Translations under genes and position numbers: made by a program
The notes under the pieces: model-generated
The model's database searches: none
The model's input: the letters and a program-made list of their open reading frames with translations, nothing else
What the model was told of the DNA's origin: nothing
Shown here: one piece after another, positions 34,668 to 43,563 of the stretch
How positions within the stretch are numbered: position 1 is the stretch's first letter
Layout: the number at the start of each line of letters is the position of its first letter
Source of the DNA: Phytohabitans kaempferiae
GTDB lineage: Bacteria; Actinomycetota; Actinomycetes; Mycobacteriales; Micromonosporaceae
Direction: 5' to 3'
NCBI RefSeq assembly: GCF_042433955.1
Contig: NZ_JBHLUH010000010.1
Coordinates: 53,677 to 117,676, forward strand
DNA length: 64,000 nt

Positions 34668-35486
34668 TCAGATCGGGGGCCAGGGCACCGCGGGCCAGTC
34701 GTCCGACGGGCCGGGGAAGCGGCCGGCCGCGAGGAGCAGGCCCACGCGCTCGCGGGTGCGGGCCACCTCGGCGGTCGTCAGGTGGACGGCCAACTGCTCG
34801 CCCAGCGGGCCGTCGAGCGCGGGCAGGAGGCGCTCCAGCACCTCGACGGCGTCGTCGGGCAGGCGCTCGCGGGTCCAGCCCCACAGGACGGTGCGCAGCT
34901 TGTCGTCGACGTTGAAGCTCACCCCGTGGTCGACGCCGAAGACCTGGCCGCCCGGGCCGACCAGGACGTGGCCGCCCTTGCGGTCGCCGTTGTTGATGAC
35001 CGCGTCGAGGACGGCCATGCGGGCCAGGCGGGGATCGTCGGCGTGGGCCAGGGCGTACGCGTTGCCCTCCTCGTCGCGCGCGGAGGCGATGCGGAACCAG
35101 CCGACGGGCAGCTCGTACACCGGCACGAAGCCGACCAGCGACTCGCCGTCTTCGGGCTGGTCGATCCAGAGCTGGCAGGCGCCGGGACCGAGCGGGCCGT
35201 CGCGCAGGACGGTGGGCGGGACGAGGCGCCAGCCGGTCGCGCGGGACACCAGGTAGGCGGAGACCTCTCGCCCGGCGAGCGTGCCGTCGGGGAAGTCCCA
35301 CAGCGGGCGCTCTCCCCGCACCGGCTTGTACACGCAGCGGGCCGTCACGCCGTCGAGGGTGAGGAAGCCCCGCAGCGTGGTGTTGGAGGCGTCGACCAGC
35401 CGCCCCTCCAGCTCGAACTCCCCGTGCCGCAGCAGCCGGAGCGCGTCTCCCTCGTCGAGCACCGGCTGCACGTCGAGCCTCGTCAC
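34668..35486 (-). CDS. SCO1664-family protein
   Basis: A 272-residue conserved actinobacterial protein with a phosphatidylinositol-kinase-like fold: VLDEGDALRLLRHGEFELEGRLVDASN, YKPVRGERPLWDFPDGTLAGREVSAYLVS, VLDAVINNGDRKGGHVLVG (catalytic-loop-like) and VFGVDHGVSFNVDDKLRT (metal-binding-like). These kinase-type parts look intact but the substrate is unknown. GTG start at 35486. It stands with DUF3090 and a histidine phosphatase as in Streptomyces (SCO1664 neighbourhood). Confidence 0.88.
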   Translation of the reverse strand: MTRLDVQPVLDEGDALRLLRHGEFELEGRLVDASNTTLRGFLTLDGVTARCVYKPVRGERPLWDFPDGTLAGREVSAYLVSRATGWRLVPPTVLRDGPLGPGACQLWIDQPEDGESLVGFVPVYELPVGWFRIASARDEEGNAYALAHADDPRLARMAVLDAVINNGDRKGGHVLVGPGGQVFGVDHGVSFNVDDKLRTVLWGWTRERLPDDAVEVLERLLPALDGPLGEQLAVHLTTAEVARTRERVGLLLAAGRFPGPSDDWPAVPWPPI

Positions 35487-35524
35487 GGGGCAGGCCGCGG
35501 GACGATCAACCTGACCACGGGACG

Positions 35525-36106
35525 CTACCGGTGGTAGCCGTTGTGGCGGGGGCAGAGGTGGCCGCGCGGGTCGAGGGGCTGGCCGCACAGCGGGCAGGGC
35601 GGCCGCCCGGCGGCGAGCACGCGGCGGGCGCGGTCGATGAAGGCGCGGGCCGCCGCCGGTGTGAGGCGCACGCGCAGGCGGTCGAGGTCGTCGTCGGGCT
35701 CCTCGTCCTCGTCGTCCTCGGTCAGCTCGGCCTCGCCGCCCAACTCGACCTCGACCTCCGCCTCGCCGGCCGCGATCGCCTCGATGACCACGGTGGCGGT
35801 GTCGACGTCGTAGGCGAGCCCCAGCGTGCCCACCCGGAACTCCTCGTCCACCGGCGTGTCGAGCGGCTCGTTGTCGGAGAGGGCCGTGGGCGCCTCGGGC
35901 AGCTCGGCGCCGAACCGGCGGTGCGCCTCGGCGAGCAACTCCTCCAGCTTTTCGGCCAGCAACGACATCTGCACCTTCTCCAGGGCGACGCTGACCAACC
36001 GGCCACCGCCGCGGGCCTGGAGGAAGAACGTCCGCTCCCCCGGCGGACCCACGGTCCCAGCGACGAACCGCTCCGGCGGCTCGAATGCGTGCACCTGGTG
36101 GGTCAT
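35525..36106 (-). CDS. DUF3090-family protein
   Basis: A 193-residue protein: MTHQVHAFEPPERFVAGTVGPPGERTFFLQARGGGRL at the start, a long acidic stretch in the middle (EDDEDEEPDDDLD), and a C-terminal CPLCGQPLDPRGHLCPRHNG that looks like a zinc ribbon. The family is actinobacterial, always near SCO1664 and the phosphatase, and has no assigned function. The 38-base gap to SCO1664 suggests one operon. ATG at 36106; a longer frame to 36157 lacks support. Confidence 0.9.
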   Translation of the reverse strand: MTHQVHAFEPPERFVAGTVGPPGERTFFLQARGGGRLVSVALEKVQMSLLAEKLEELLAEAHRRFGAELPEAPTALSDNEPLDTPVDEEFRVGTLGLAYDVDTATVVIEAIAAGEAEVEVELGGEAELTEDDEDEEPDDDLDRLRVRLTPAAARAFIDRARRVLAAGRPPCPLCGQPLDPRGHLCPRHNGYHR

Positions 36107-36190
36107 GCCTAAGACCCTATCCGTCCGGCGGCTCGCGTGTGCAGTGCGTTCAGGCACGCCGCCACCGCGCGCCCTCGCCGGGCGAGGAGA

Positions 36191-36883
36191 TCAACCGGCA
36201 CGGCCGCCCACGACCGCGTCGGAGTCGGCCGGGCGGGTGCGCCGGGGGCGCCGCCGCTTCGGTGGGACCGGCGCGGTGATCTCACCGCCGGTGTCGTTCA
36301 GGCGGAGCAGGAAGGGCCGCGTCGGGGTGTAGCTGATCGCGGTCAGCGAGGCCGGGTCGGCCACGATGCGCTGGAAGAGATCCAGGTGTACGCCGAGCGC
36401 GTCGGCCACGATCGCCTTGATCACGTCACCGTGCGTGCAGGCGAGCCACACCGCCTCCGGGCCGTGCTCGGCGGTGACCCGCGCGTCCCACCGGCGCACC
36501 GCCTCGACCGCCCGCGCCGCCATCGCGGCCATCGCCTCGCCGCCCGGGAAGACCACCGCGCTCGGATGCTGCTGCACCACCGGCCACAGTGGATCCTTCG
36601 CGAGCTTCTTGAGCGGCTGGCCCTCCCACTCGCCGTACCCGCACTCGGTCAAGCCCTCCTCGACCGCCACCTCCGCCGCGGGCAGCGCGAGGTCGAGTGT
36701 CTGCCGGCAGCGGATGAGCGGGCTGCTGACGACAGCGGCGAGCGGCAGCGGGCGCAGTCGCTCGCCCACGGCGGCGGCCTGCGCCCGCCCGGTCTCGTCG
36801 AGCTCCACCGGACGGCGGCCGGCGAGCCCGCCGTCCGCGTTCGCCGTCGTGCGCCCGTGGCGCAGCAGCAGCACAGTAGCCAC
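36191..36883 (-). CDS. Histidine phosphatase (phosphoglycerate-mutase-like, MSMEG_4193 family)
   Basis: A 230-residue member of the histidine phosphatase superfamily. The catalytic LLRHGRTTANADGG (RHG), R and H pair (SSPLIRCRQTLDLA; CTHGDVIKAIVADALG), and E (ECGYGEWEGQPL) are present. The tail is basic and Pro/Arg-rich. It lies upstream of DUF3090 and SCO1664 and downstream of uppP in one minus-strand group. The MSMEG_4193-type phosphatase has this same neighbourhood in mycobacteria and Streptomyces. Start GTG at 36883. Confidence 0.88.
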   Translation of the reverse strand: MATVLLLRHGRTTANADGGLAGRRPVELDETGRAQAAAVGERLRPLPLAAVVSSPLIRCRQTLDLALPAAEVAVEEGLTECGYGEWEGQPLKKLAKDPLWPVVQQHPSAVVFPGGEAMAAMAARAVEAVRRWDARVTAEHGPEAVWLACTHGDVIKAIVADALGVHLDLFQRIVADPASLTAISYTPTRPFLLRLNDTGGEITAPVPPKRRRPRRTRPADSDAVVGGRAG

Positions 36884-36921
36884 GATCACCAACCCTACGA
36901 CGGCCGCGCGCGCCAACGCGG

Positions 36922-37755
36922 CTACGTCGCGGAGATGACACCGCCGGCGAGCAGGCAGAGCACCAGGCTGCCGAGCGCGACCCGGTACAGGACGAAGGCG
37001 TACAGACTGTGATGCGCGACATACCGCAGGAGCCAGGCGATCGACGCGTACCCCAGCCCGAACGCGATCAGCGTCGCCACCACCATCTGCGGCACCGACG
37101 GGGTGAGCCCCTCGCCGCTGGTGTCGAAGACGTCCGGGATCGAGAACAGGCCGGACATCACGACGGCCGGGATGGCGAGCAGGAACGAGTACCGGGTCGC
37201 GGTCTCGCGGGTGAGGTTGAGCAGCAGGCCGGCGGTGACCACGCCGCCCGAGCGGGAGACGCCGGGCACGAGCGCCATCGCCTGCGCGAGGCCCATCACG
37301 ACGCCGTCCTTCAACGTGAACTGCTCGATGGTGCGCACCTTCCGCCCCCAGAACTCGGCGAACGCGAGGACCAGGGCGAACACGATGAGCATGGTGGCGA
37401 CGAGCCACAGGTTGCGGGCGGCGGAGCGGATCTGGTCCTTGAAGAGGAAGCCGATCGCGCCGATCGGGATGGAGCCGATGATCACGTACCAGGCCATGCG
37501 GTAGTCCAGTGTGGACCGCACCGACCGATCCCACAGCCCCACGATCCAGGTCTTCGACAGCCGGAAGATGTCCTTGGCGAAGTAGATCAGCACGGCCGCC
37601 TCGGTGCCGAGCTGGGTCACCGCGGTGAACGACGCGCCCGCGTCCTCGTCGAAGAAGAGCGCCGACGTGATCCGCATGTGCGCCGACGAGCTGACCGGCA
37701 GGAACTCGGTGAGCCCCTGCACGATCCCCAGGACGATCGCCTCGATCCAGGTCAC
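36922..37755 (-). CDS. uppP: Undecaprenyl-diphosphatase UppP/BacA
   Basis: A 277-residue integral membrane enzyme that recycles the lipid carrier of peptidoglycan by removing a phosphate from undecaprenyl diphosphate. GLTEFLPVSSSAH and PGVSRSGGVVTAGLLLNLTRE are the two active-site motifs; about eight hydrophobic segments follow. The GTG start overlaps the stop of the LLM oxidoreductase (GTGA). UppP also gives bacitracin tolerance. Confidence 0.95.
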   Translation of the reverse strand: MTWIEAIVLGIVQGLTEFLPVSSSAHMRITSALFFDEDAGASFTAVTQLGTEAAVLIYFAKDIFRLSKTWIVGLWDRSVRSTLDYRMAWYVIIGSIPIGAIGFLFKDQIRSAARNLWLVATMLIVFALVLAFAEFWGRKVRTIEQFTLKDGVVMGLAQAMALVPGVSRSGGVVTAGLLLNLTRETATRYSFLLAIPAVVMSGLFSIPDVFDTSGEGLTPSVPQMVVATLIAFGLGYASIAWLLRYVAHHSLYAFVLYRVALGSLVLCLLAGGVISAT

Positions 37756-38804
37756 GCCCCGACCCCCGACAGCTCGTGCGCCTCCGCGAGGGTACGCAGC
37801 GTCTGGATGCCGTGCTCGGCGTCACCCGCGAAGAGCGAGACGGAGAGGGTGGTCACGCCCGCCTCGGCGTACGCCACCAGCTTCTCCGCGATCCGCTCCT
37901 TCGGCCCGAGCAGCGAGGTGCGGTCGATGAACTCCAGCGGTACGGCCGCCGCCGCGTCCCGGTGCCGCTTGGCGAGGTAGAGGTCCTGCACCTCGCGCGC
38001 CTCGTCGGCGTACCCCATGCGGACCGCGAGCTGGTTGTAGTAGTTGGTCTCGCGGCTGCCCATGCCGCCCACGTAGAGGGCGGCGTACCAGCGGACCAGC
38101 TCGGCGCAGGAGGCGACGTCGTCACCGACCACCGCGGGCACGGTCGGCACCACGTCGAAGCCCTCCAGCCCCAGCCCGGCCCGGGCCCGCCCGGCGGCGA
38201 CCGTGGCGAGCTGGTCGGCGGCCGTGTCCGGGGAGAAGAAGATGGCCAGCCAGCCGTCCGCGATCTCGCCGGCCAGCTCGAGGTTCTTCGGGCCGACCGC
38301 GGCGAGGTAGATCGGGATGCGCTCCCGTGGCGAATGGAAGCCCAGTTTGAGCGCCTTGCCGGGACCGTCGGGCAGGGGCAGCGTGTAGTGCGCGCCTTCG
38401 TACGCGACGGTCTTGCGGGCGATCGCCAGCTTGACGATCTCGACGTACTCCCTGGTGCGGCCCAGCGGCTTGGCGAAGCGGACCCCGTGCCACCCCTCGG
38501 AGACCTGCGGCCCGGACACGCCGAGGCCGAGCCGGAAGCGGCCGCCGGAGAGGCTGTCGATCGTGGCGGCGGTCATGGCGGTGGCGGCCGGGGTGCGGGC
38601 GGGGATCTGCATGACCGCGCTGCCCACGTCGATCGTGGTGGTCTGCCCGGCGATCCAGGCCAGCGTGCTGGGTGAGTCGGAGCCGTACGCCTCCGCCGCC
38701 CACACCACCGCGTACCCGAGCCGCTCCGCCTCCTGCGCCATCGCCAGGTGGTCGGCCGGCGTCGTCCACGCCGTCTGGTACCCGAGAGTCAGTCCTAACC
38801 GCAC
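37752..38804 (-). CDS. LLM-class F420-dependent oxidoreductase
   Basis: A 350-residue luciferase-like monooxygenase-fold enzyme that uses coenzyme F420 (family inference). It opens LGLTLGYQTAWTTPADHLAMAQEAERLGYAVVWAAEAYGSDSPSTLAW, then RFRLGLGVSGPQVSEGWHG and IPIYLAAVGPKNLELAGEIADGWLAIFF, all typical of the actinobacterial group. GTG at 38804 has GGGGGAG just before it; the frame extends to 38897 upstream but through the divergent promoter. It overlaps uppP by four bases. Substrate unknown. Confidence 0.9.
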   Translation of the reverse strand: MRLGLTLGYQTAWTTPADHLAMAQEAERLGYAVVWAAEAYGSDSPSTLAWIAGQTTTIDVGSAVMQIPARTPAATAMTAATIDSLSGGRFRLGLGVSGPQVSEGWHGVRFAKPLGRTREYVEIVKLAIARKTVAYEGAHYTLPLPDGPGKALKLGFHSPRERIPIYLAAVGPKNLELAGEIADGWLAIFFSPDTAADQLATVAAGRARAGLGLEGFDVVPTVPAVVGDDVASCAELVRWYAALYVGGMGSRETNYYNQLAVRMGYADEAREVQDLYLAKRHRDAAAAVPLEFIDRTSLLGPKERIAEKLVAYAEAGVTTLSVSLFAGDAEHGIQTLRTLAEAHELSGVGA

Positions 38805-38899
38805 ATCTCCCCCAACACAGGCCCCAAGTCGAGTCGCACCAGGGTACGCAATAGGGGACGACCACTGGACAGGGACACGGGACTGAATAAGGTGCACCC

Positions 38900-39871
38900 A
38901 TGCAACAGCGACCGCTCGGGCGCAGCGGGCTGGCGGTATCCCGGCTCGCGCTCGGCACCATGACCTGGGGCCGGGACACCGACGCCGACGACGCGGCCGC
39001 GCAGCTCAAGAGCTTCCTCGACGCCGGGGGCAACCTCGTCGACACCGCCGACGTGTACGCGGACGGCGAGGCCGAGGCGGTGATCGGCGCCCTGCTCGGC
39101 ACGCTGGTGCCCCGCGAGGAGGTGCTGATCGCCACCAAGGCGGGCCTGCGCCCGGGTACGTCCCGCCGCCGCGACGGCTCCCGGTCCCACCTGCTGGGCA
39201 GCCTCGACGCCTCGCTGCGCCGGCTCGGCACCGACCACGTCGACCTGTGGCAGGTGCACGGATACGACACCGAGACGCCGATCGAGGAGACGCTGACCGC
39301 CCTCGACCACGCGGTGGTCAGCGGCCGCGTGCGGTACGTCGGCGTCTCCAACTTCTCCGCCTGGCAGACCGCCCGCGCCGCGACCTGGCAGGCCGCGTTT
39401 CCCGGCCGGGCGCCGATCGTGGCGACCCAGATGGAGTACTCGCTGCTGGAGCGGGGCGTCGAACGCGAGGTCGTGCCCGCCGCCACCGCGCTCGGGCTGG
39501 GCCTGCTCCCCTGGTCGCCGCTGGGGCGGGGCGTGCTCACCGGCAAGTACCGCAACGGCCGCCCGGCCGACTCGCGGGCCGCGTCGCCGCACTTCGAGCC
39601 CTTCGTCGCGCCGTACCTGGAGCCGCGCTGCTCCAGCATCGTCCAGGCGGTGGTCACGGCCGCGGGCGGGCTCGGCGTGTCGCCGCTCGAGGTCGCGCTG
39701 GCCTGGGTCCGCGACCGGCCCGGCGTGGTCGCCCCCATCCTCGGCGCCCGTACGGTCGGGCAACTCCTCGGCGCGCTCACGGTGGAGGAGATGACGCTTC
39801 CGGCGGAGATTACCCAGGCACTGGATGATGTGTCCGCAATTCCACTGGGTTATCCCGAGCGCGAAGGCTAG
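38900..39871 (+). CDS. Aldo/keto reductase
   Basis: A 323-residue NADPH-dependent reductase of the YdhF/Tas type. Catalytic residues: Asp and Tyr in LVDTADVYADGEAE, Lys in IATKAG, His in WQVHGYD; NADPH motifs near the end (ILGARTVGQLLGAL). It opens MQQRPLGRSGLAVSRLALGTMTWG. It is divergent from the LLM enzyme and is followed by a DUF5703 gene. The substrate is not visible. Confidence 0.93.
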   Translation: MQQRPLGRSGLAVSRLALGTMTWGRDTDADDAAAQLKSFLDAGGNLVDTADVYADGEAEAVIGALLGTLVPREEVLIATKAGLRPGTSRRRDGSRSHLLGSLDASLRRLGTDHVDLWQVHGYDTETPIEETLTALDHAVVSGRVRYVGVSNFSAWQTARAATWQAAFPGRAPIVATQMEYSLLERGVEREVVPAATALGLGLLPWSPLGRGVLTGKYRNGRPADSRAASPHFEPFVAPYLEPRCSSIVQAVVTAAGGLGVSPLEVALAWVRDRPGVVAPILGARTVGQLLGALTVEEMTLPAEITQALDDVSAIPLGYPEREG

Positions 39872-39904
39872 CGATAGCCGATCCGCGTGTGCAGGATGGG
39901 TCGC

Positions 39905-40096
39905 ATGGACTACGAATACGCGCCGCTGCGGTTACCACCGAATGTCGACCGGCTCGCGGCAGCGGCGCAACTGGCGATCCAGGCCGAGTTCTCCGGCTGG
40001 GAGCTCGCGCGCGTACAACTCTTCCGCGACGGCACCCGCAAGGTCATGCTCCGCCGCCGGGTGGCCAGCCAGCCGCAGCCCGGCCTCTCCTACTGA
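39905..40096 (+). CDS. DUF5703-family protein
   Basis: A 63-residue protein: MDYEYAPLRLPPNVDRLAAAAQLAIQAEFSGWELARVQLFRDGTRKVMLRRRV. This pattern (EYxPLRLP start, GGWELxR, DGTRxVxLRR) is that of the small actinobacterial DUF5703 family near aldo/keto reductase and M20 peptidase genes (recalled, not searched). The ATG at 39905 was preferred; the frame continues upstream to 39887. Function unknown. Confidence 0.8.
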   Translation: MDYEYAPLRLPPNVDRLAAAAQLAIQAEFSGWELARVQLFRDGTRKVMLRRRVASQPQPGLSY

Positions 40097-40397
40097 CCCA
40101 CCAGAGCCAAGCCACCAGCACCGCGTACGCCGGTGCTCCAGACGAACGCGGTCGCGAGCGCCCCCGCCCGACCGCCACGGCGTCCGCCACGCGCCCGAGC
40201 CCGCTCGCCAGTCGAGCGGTGAGCGACCGGCAGCCCAGACCGAGGACGCGCCGGCCCCTCGCGGATCGTGCGACGCGGAGGGTGCGGCCGCGGGAGCGGC
40301 GGTCCGGACCACGACGGGCGTCGCGGTAGCCCGGATCTCTCAAGAAATGCCAGCGACGCCGCACCCCCGGTCGAGGGATGCGGCGCCGGGGGCGGGG
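40097..40397. repeat. Intergenic repeat copy B and hairpin between convergent genes
   Basis: No gene. 40273-40336 is copy B of the repeat at 3863-3926. Then CGCCGCA ... TGCGGCG with CCC/GGG (about 40354-40388) forms a hairpin that can end the minus-strand gene whose stop is at 40398. Confidence 0.65.
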
Positions 40398-41066
40398 TCA
40401 GGACGAGGCTTCGACCTCGTCGTCGAGCGGCATGAACGGATGCTCGTCGAGGCGGCCGACCAAGCGGTCTTCCGGGCCGGGCGCGAAGGGGCCGGAGGCG
40501 TCCTCCTCGCCGAACGCCTCCAGGTCGAGCGGCGTGTCGACCTCGGAGACCATCACGACGCCGTCGAGCGGCTCCAGCTCGGGGATGTCGAGCGCTCCCA
40601 GCGAGCCGTCGCCGGCCTGGAGCAGCTCCAGCACCGCCTCGCCGACGGTCTCGACCGGCTCGGCCTCCTCCTCGTCCTCGGGCAGGCCGGAGCGGCGGGC
40701 CGCCTCGGCGACCCGGAGCAGCGCGGCCACGCTCGGCACGCGGTAGTCGCGGCGCTGCCGTACGGAGACGACGTGGGAGTGCGCGTCTTCGGGCTCGGTG
40801 CCGTCGACACCGCCCAGGCCGACGCCGAACCGCTCGTCGGCCTCGTCCGGGTCGATCGACTCGACATCCCAGGGCGTGACCTCGCCGAACGCGTCGAGCA
40901 GCAGCTCGTCGTACTCGTACGAGGCGTTGTTGAGGGTGACGTACGCCTGCCAGACGTCGTCGTCGTCGATGCGGCCCTCGGCGGCCTTGACGGCGGCGAG
41001 GTGGCCGCGCGCGGCTTCGATCACCCGCTCGAGAGCGGCGTCCAGCTCCGCGTGCTGGTCGGTCAT
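40398..41066 (-). CDS. Conserved acidic protein, function unknown
   Basis: A 222-residue, strongly acidic protein (many DE-rich stretches, e.g. DEEEAEPVETVGEAVLELL). It opens with a helix, MTDQHAELDAALERVIEAARGHLAAVKAAEGRIDDDDVWQAYVTLNNASYEYDEL, followed by a disordered-looking middle and no membrane parts. I do not recognise a family; it may be a small-group actinobacterial protein. The gene is 29 bases after the M20 peptidase stop on the same strand, so the two are probably cotranscribed. Confidence 0.7.
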   Translation of the reverse strand: MTDQHAELDAALERVIEAARGHLAAVKAAEGRIDDDDVWQAYVTLNNASYEYDELLLDAFGEVTPWDVESIDPDEADERFGVGLGGVDGTEPEDAHSHVVSVRQRRDYRVPSVAALLRVAEAARRSGLPEDEEEAEPVETVGEAVLELLQAGDGSLGALDIPELEPLDGVVMVSEVDTPLDLEAFGEEDASGPFAPGPEDRLVGRLDEHPFMPLDDEVEASS

Positions 41067-41095
41067 GGTGAGGAGGGTCCCTTCAGCGGGGTCAG

Positions 41096-42445
41096 TCAGG
41101 AGTTGCGCAGGAAACGGTCGAGTACACGCACGCCGAACTGTAGTCCCTCGACCGGGACGCGCTCGTCAATGCCATGGAAGAGTGCGGAAAAGTTCAGGTC
41201 GGGCGGGAGCCGCAGCGGCGCGAAGCCGAAGCAGCGGATGCCGAGCCGCTGGAACGCCTTGGCGTCGGTGCCGCCGGAGAGCATGTACGGCACCGGCCGC
41301 GCGCCCGGGTCCTCGGCCCGCAGCGCGGCGGACATCGCGTCGACCAGCGCCCCGTCGAAGGTGGTCTCCACCGCCGGCTGGCGCTGCACGTGCTCGATCG
41401 TAAGGTCCGGGCCGATCACCTCGCGGAGCTGCTCGAGGAAGAGGTCGGCCTGGCCGGGCAGCGTGCGGCAGTCGATGGTCGCCGAGGCGCGGCTGGGGAT
41501 CACGTTGTCCTTGTAGCCGGCGTCGAGGCGGGTCGGGTTGGCGGTGTTGCGCACGGTGGCGCCGATGAGGCTGGCGATCGGGCCGAGCTTGGCGATCGCG
41601 GTCTCCGGGTCGTCCGGGTCGAGCTCGATCCCCAGCGCGTCGGAGAGCTCCTCCAGGAAGGCCCGCACGGTCGGCGTGACCACGACCGGGAAGCGGTGCC
41701 GACCGACCCGCGCGACCGCCTCGGCGAGCGCGGTGACCGCGTTGTCGTCGTGCACCATCGAGCCGTGGCCGGGGCGCCCACGGGCGTGCAGCCGCAGCCA
41801 GTTGATCCCCTTCTCGGCGGTCTCGACCAGGTAGAGGCGCAGGTCCTTGCTCACGGTGTACGAGAAGCCGCCCACCTCGCCGATCGCCTCGGTGCAGCCG
41901 TCGAGCAGCTCGCGGTGCTTCTCGACGAGGAAGTGCGCGCCGTACGTCCCGCCGGCCTCCTCGTCGGCGGTGAAGGCGAGCACGATGTCGCGCGGCGGGC
42001 GCACGCCGGTGCGGCGCCACTCGCGCACGACGGCGAGGACCATCGCGTCGAAGTCCTTCATGTCGATCGCGCCGCGCCCCCACAGGAAGCCGTCGCGGAT
42101 CTCGCCGCCGAACGGGTGCGCCGTCCACTCGTCGGGCTGGGCCGGCACCACGTCGAGGTGGCCGTGCACCAGCAGCGCGTCGCGGCCGGGGTCGGTGCCC
42201 TCGATGCGGGCCACCAGGCTGGCCCGACCCGGCGCCGACTCGTAGATCTCGGAGGCGATGCCGACCTCGGCGAGCTGCCGCGCCACGTACTCGGCGGCGA
42301 CCCGCTCGCCCGCGCTCGTGTCGTTGTCGCCGGTGTTGGTCGTGTCGATCCGCAGGAGGTCGCGACAGATGTCGACGACCTCGTCGACCCCGCGCAATGT
42401 CGCCGACGCTCGGTCGCTGGTGGTTAGCTCGCTGGGCTCCCTCAT
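41096..42445 (-). CDS. M20-family metallopeptidase / deacylase
   Basis: A 449-residue zinc hydrolase of the M20/ArgE-DapE group. Metal ligands: His and Asp in LVHGHLDVVP, Asp in GRGAIDMKDFDAM, Glu pair in TADEEAGGTYGA, and His in LNFSALFHGIDERV at the C-terminus; an inserted dimer domain (about 180-330). Such enzymes remove acyl or amino groups from small peptides or amides; the precise substrate is not known. ATG at 42445. It lies beside the aldo/keto reductase–DUF5703 group. Confidence 0.92.
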   Translation of the reverse strand: MREPSELTTSDRASATLRGVDEVVDICRDLLRIDTTNTGDNDTSAGERVAAEYVARQLAEVGIASEIYESAPGRASLVARIEGTDPGRDALLVHGHLDVVPAQPDEWTAHPFGGEIRDGFLWGRGAIDMKDFDAMVLAVVREWRRTGVRPPRDIVLAFTADEEAGGTYGAHFLVEKHRELLDGCTEAIGEVGGFSYTVSKDLRLYLVETAEKGINWLRLHARGRPGHGSMVHDDNAVTALAEAVARVGRHRFPVVVTPTVRAFLEELSDALGIELDPDDPETAIAKLGPIASLIGATVRNTANPTRLDAGYKDNVIPSRASATIDCRTLPGQADLFLEQLREVIGPDLTIEHVQRQPAVETTFDGALVDAMSAALRAEDPGARPVPYMLSGGTDAKAFQRLGIRCFGFAPLRLPPDLNFSALFHGIDERVPVEGLQFGVRVLDRFLRNS

Positions 42446-42474
42446 GCGCCCTTCATACCAGGGACGGACGCGAT

Positions 42475-42505
42475 CCCCGGCCCCGCCACGAGGGCGGAGC
42501 CGGGG
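42475..42505. terminator. Hairpin before the M20 gene
   Basis: CCCCGGCCCCGCC pairs with GGCGGAGCCGGGG with one mismatch and a five-base loop. It lies between the SGNH gene's stop (42521) and the M20 start, so it is well placed to end the SGNH transcript. Confidence 0.75.
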
Positions 42506-42520
42506 GGTCGCACCGGGGAG

Positions 42521-43405
42521 TCAGTGGCGGGCGCGCCGTGCCGACGACGCCCACGAGAAGCCGGCCGCCCAGCTCGTCTGGGCGAGGACCGTCTGCCCGT
42601 CGGTGTCGGGGTGGAAGTAGTCCCAACCGGAGACCTGGGAGAGGGTGAACGGGTAGTTGAAGATCGCGCCGCCGTCGTACCTGCACAGCGACCCGTAGGC
42701 GGCGCAGGCGGCCGCGAGCTGCGTGTTGTAGTCGGCGACCCGCTGGCGCACGCGGTCGCGGCGGGCGACGTCGGCGGCCGCGTTGGACGTGGGGTTGGCG
42801 AGCATCGACTGGCAGATCCCGAACAGCGACCAGGCGCTGCGGGCCAGGAAGTTGCCCCGGCCGACCTCCCAGAGCCGCTTGATGTCGGGGATGCTCATGA
42901 TGAACACGCGCGCGCCGGGGCGGCCGGCCTTCAGCCGGGCCAGGGCGGTGTCGAGGTGCGCCCGGTAGGTGGCGACCGGCGTCATGCCCGCCTCGCTGCT
43001 CGCGCAGGCGTCGTTGGCCCCGATCAGCACGGTCACGTAGTCGACCTGGTGGCTGACCGCCAGGTCGATCTGCCCGGGCAGGTCGGCGACGGTCGCGCCG
43101 GTCTCGGCGACGTTGTGGTTGCGCCCGCTGACCGCCGGGTTGGCCGCGAGGATGCGCCGGTAGTGGCTGTTGACCCCGGCGTCGGTGCCGGTGCTGAACG
43201 AGCGCGACGTGCAGTCGACGTAGAAGCCGCAGGCGTTGAAACCGCGGGTGATCGAGTCGCCCGTGCTCGCCATCGACGAGGGGAACGGGTCGGCGGCGGC
43301 AGCGGGCGCGGCCACGAACAGCGTGGCGGCGACGGTGGCCGCCACGCTGGCCGCGAGCGCCGGCAGCCATCGGCCGCTGGGCAGCATGCGACGCGGGAGT
43401 GACAT
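42521..43405 (-). CDS. Secreted SGNH/GDSL hydrolase
   Basis: A 294-residue exported esterase/lipase-fold enzyme. The signal peptide (about 1-38) ends near AAPAAAADP. Catalytic blocks: GDSITRG (Ser), a Gly in AETGATV, GANDA (Asn) and DYFHPDTDGQ (Asp and His). Two Cys pairs suit an extracellular enzyme. It could cleave acyl esters of lipids or acetylated polysaccharide. ATG at 43405. It is divergent from the hemerythrin-like gene. Confidence 0.9.
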   Translation of the reverse strand: MSLPRRMLPSGRWLPALAASVAATVAATLFVAAPAAAADPFPSSMASTGDSITRGFNACGFYVDCTSRSFSTGTDAGVNSHYRRILAANPAVSGRNHNVAETGATVADLPGQIDLAVSHQVDYVTVLIGANDACASSEAGMTPVATYRAHLDTALARLKAGRPGARVFIMSIPDIKRLWEVGRGNFLARSAWSLFGICQSMLANPTSNAAADVARRDRVRQRVADYNTQLAAACAAYGSLCRYDGGAIFNYPFTLSQVSGWDYFHPDTDGQTVLAQTSWAAGFSWASSARRARH

Positions 43406-43563
43406 GGGTGAGCCTCCGGGACGCGGGATGACGGAGTTGCGCGGGGTGACCAGACGGTAATCTGTGAGTTATATCGGTGGCAATGGTTAAGCGGCGTGTC
43501 CCGGTAAAAGCCCTACAAACTTCACCGGTTTCCGCGGTTACGGGATGGGGTACCACCCGCGCC

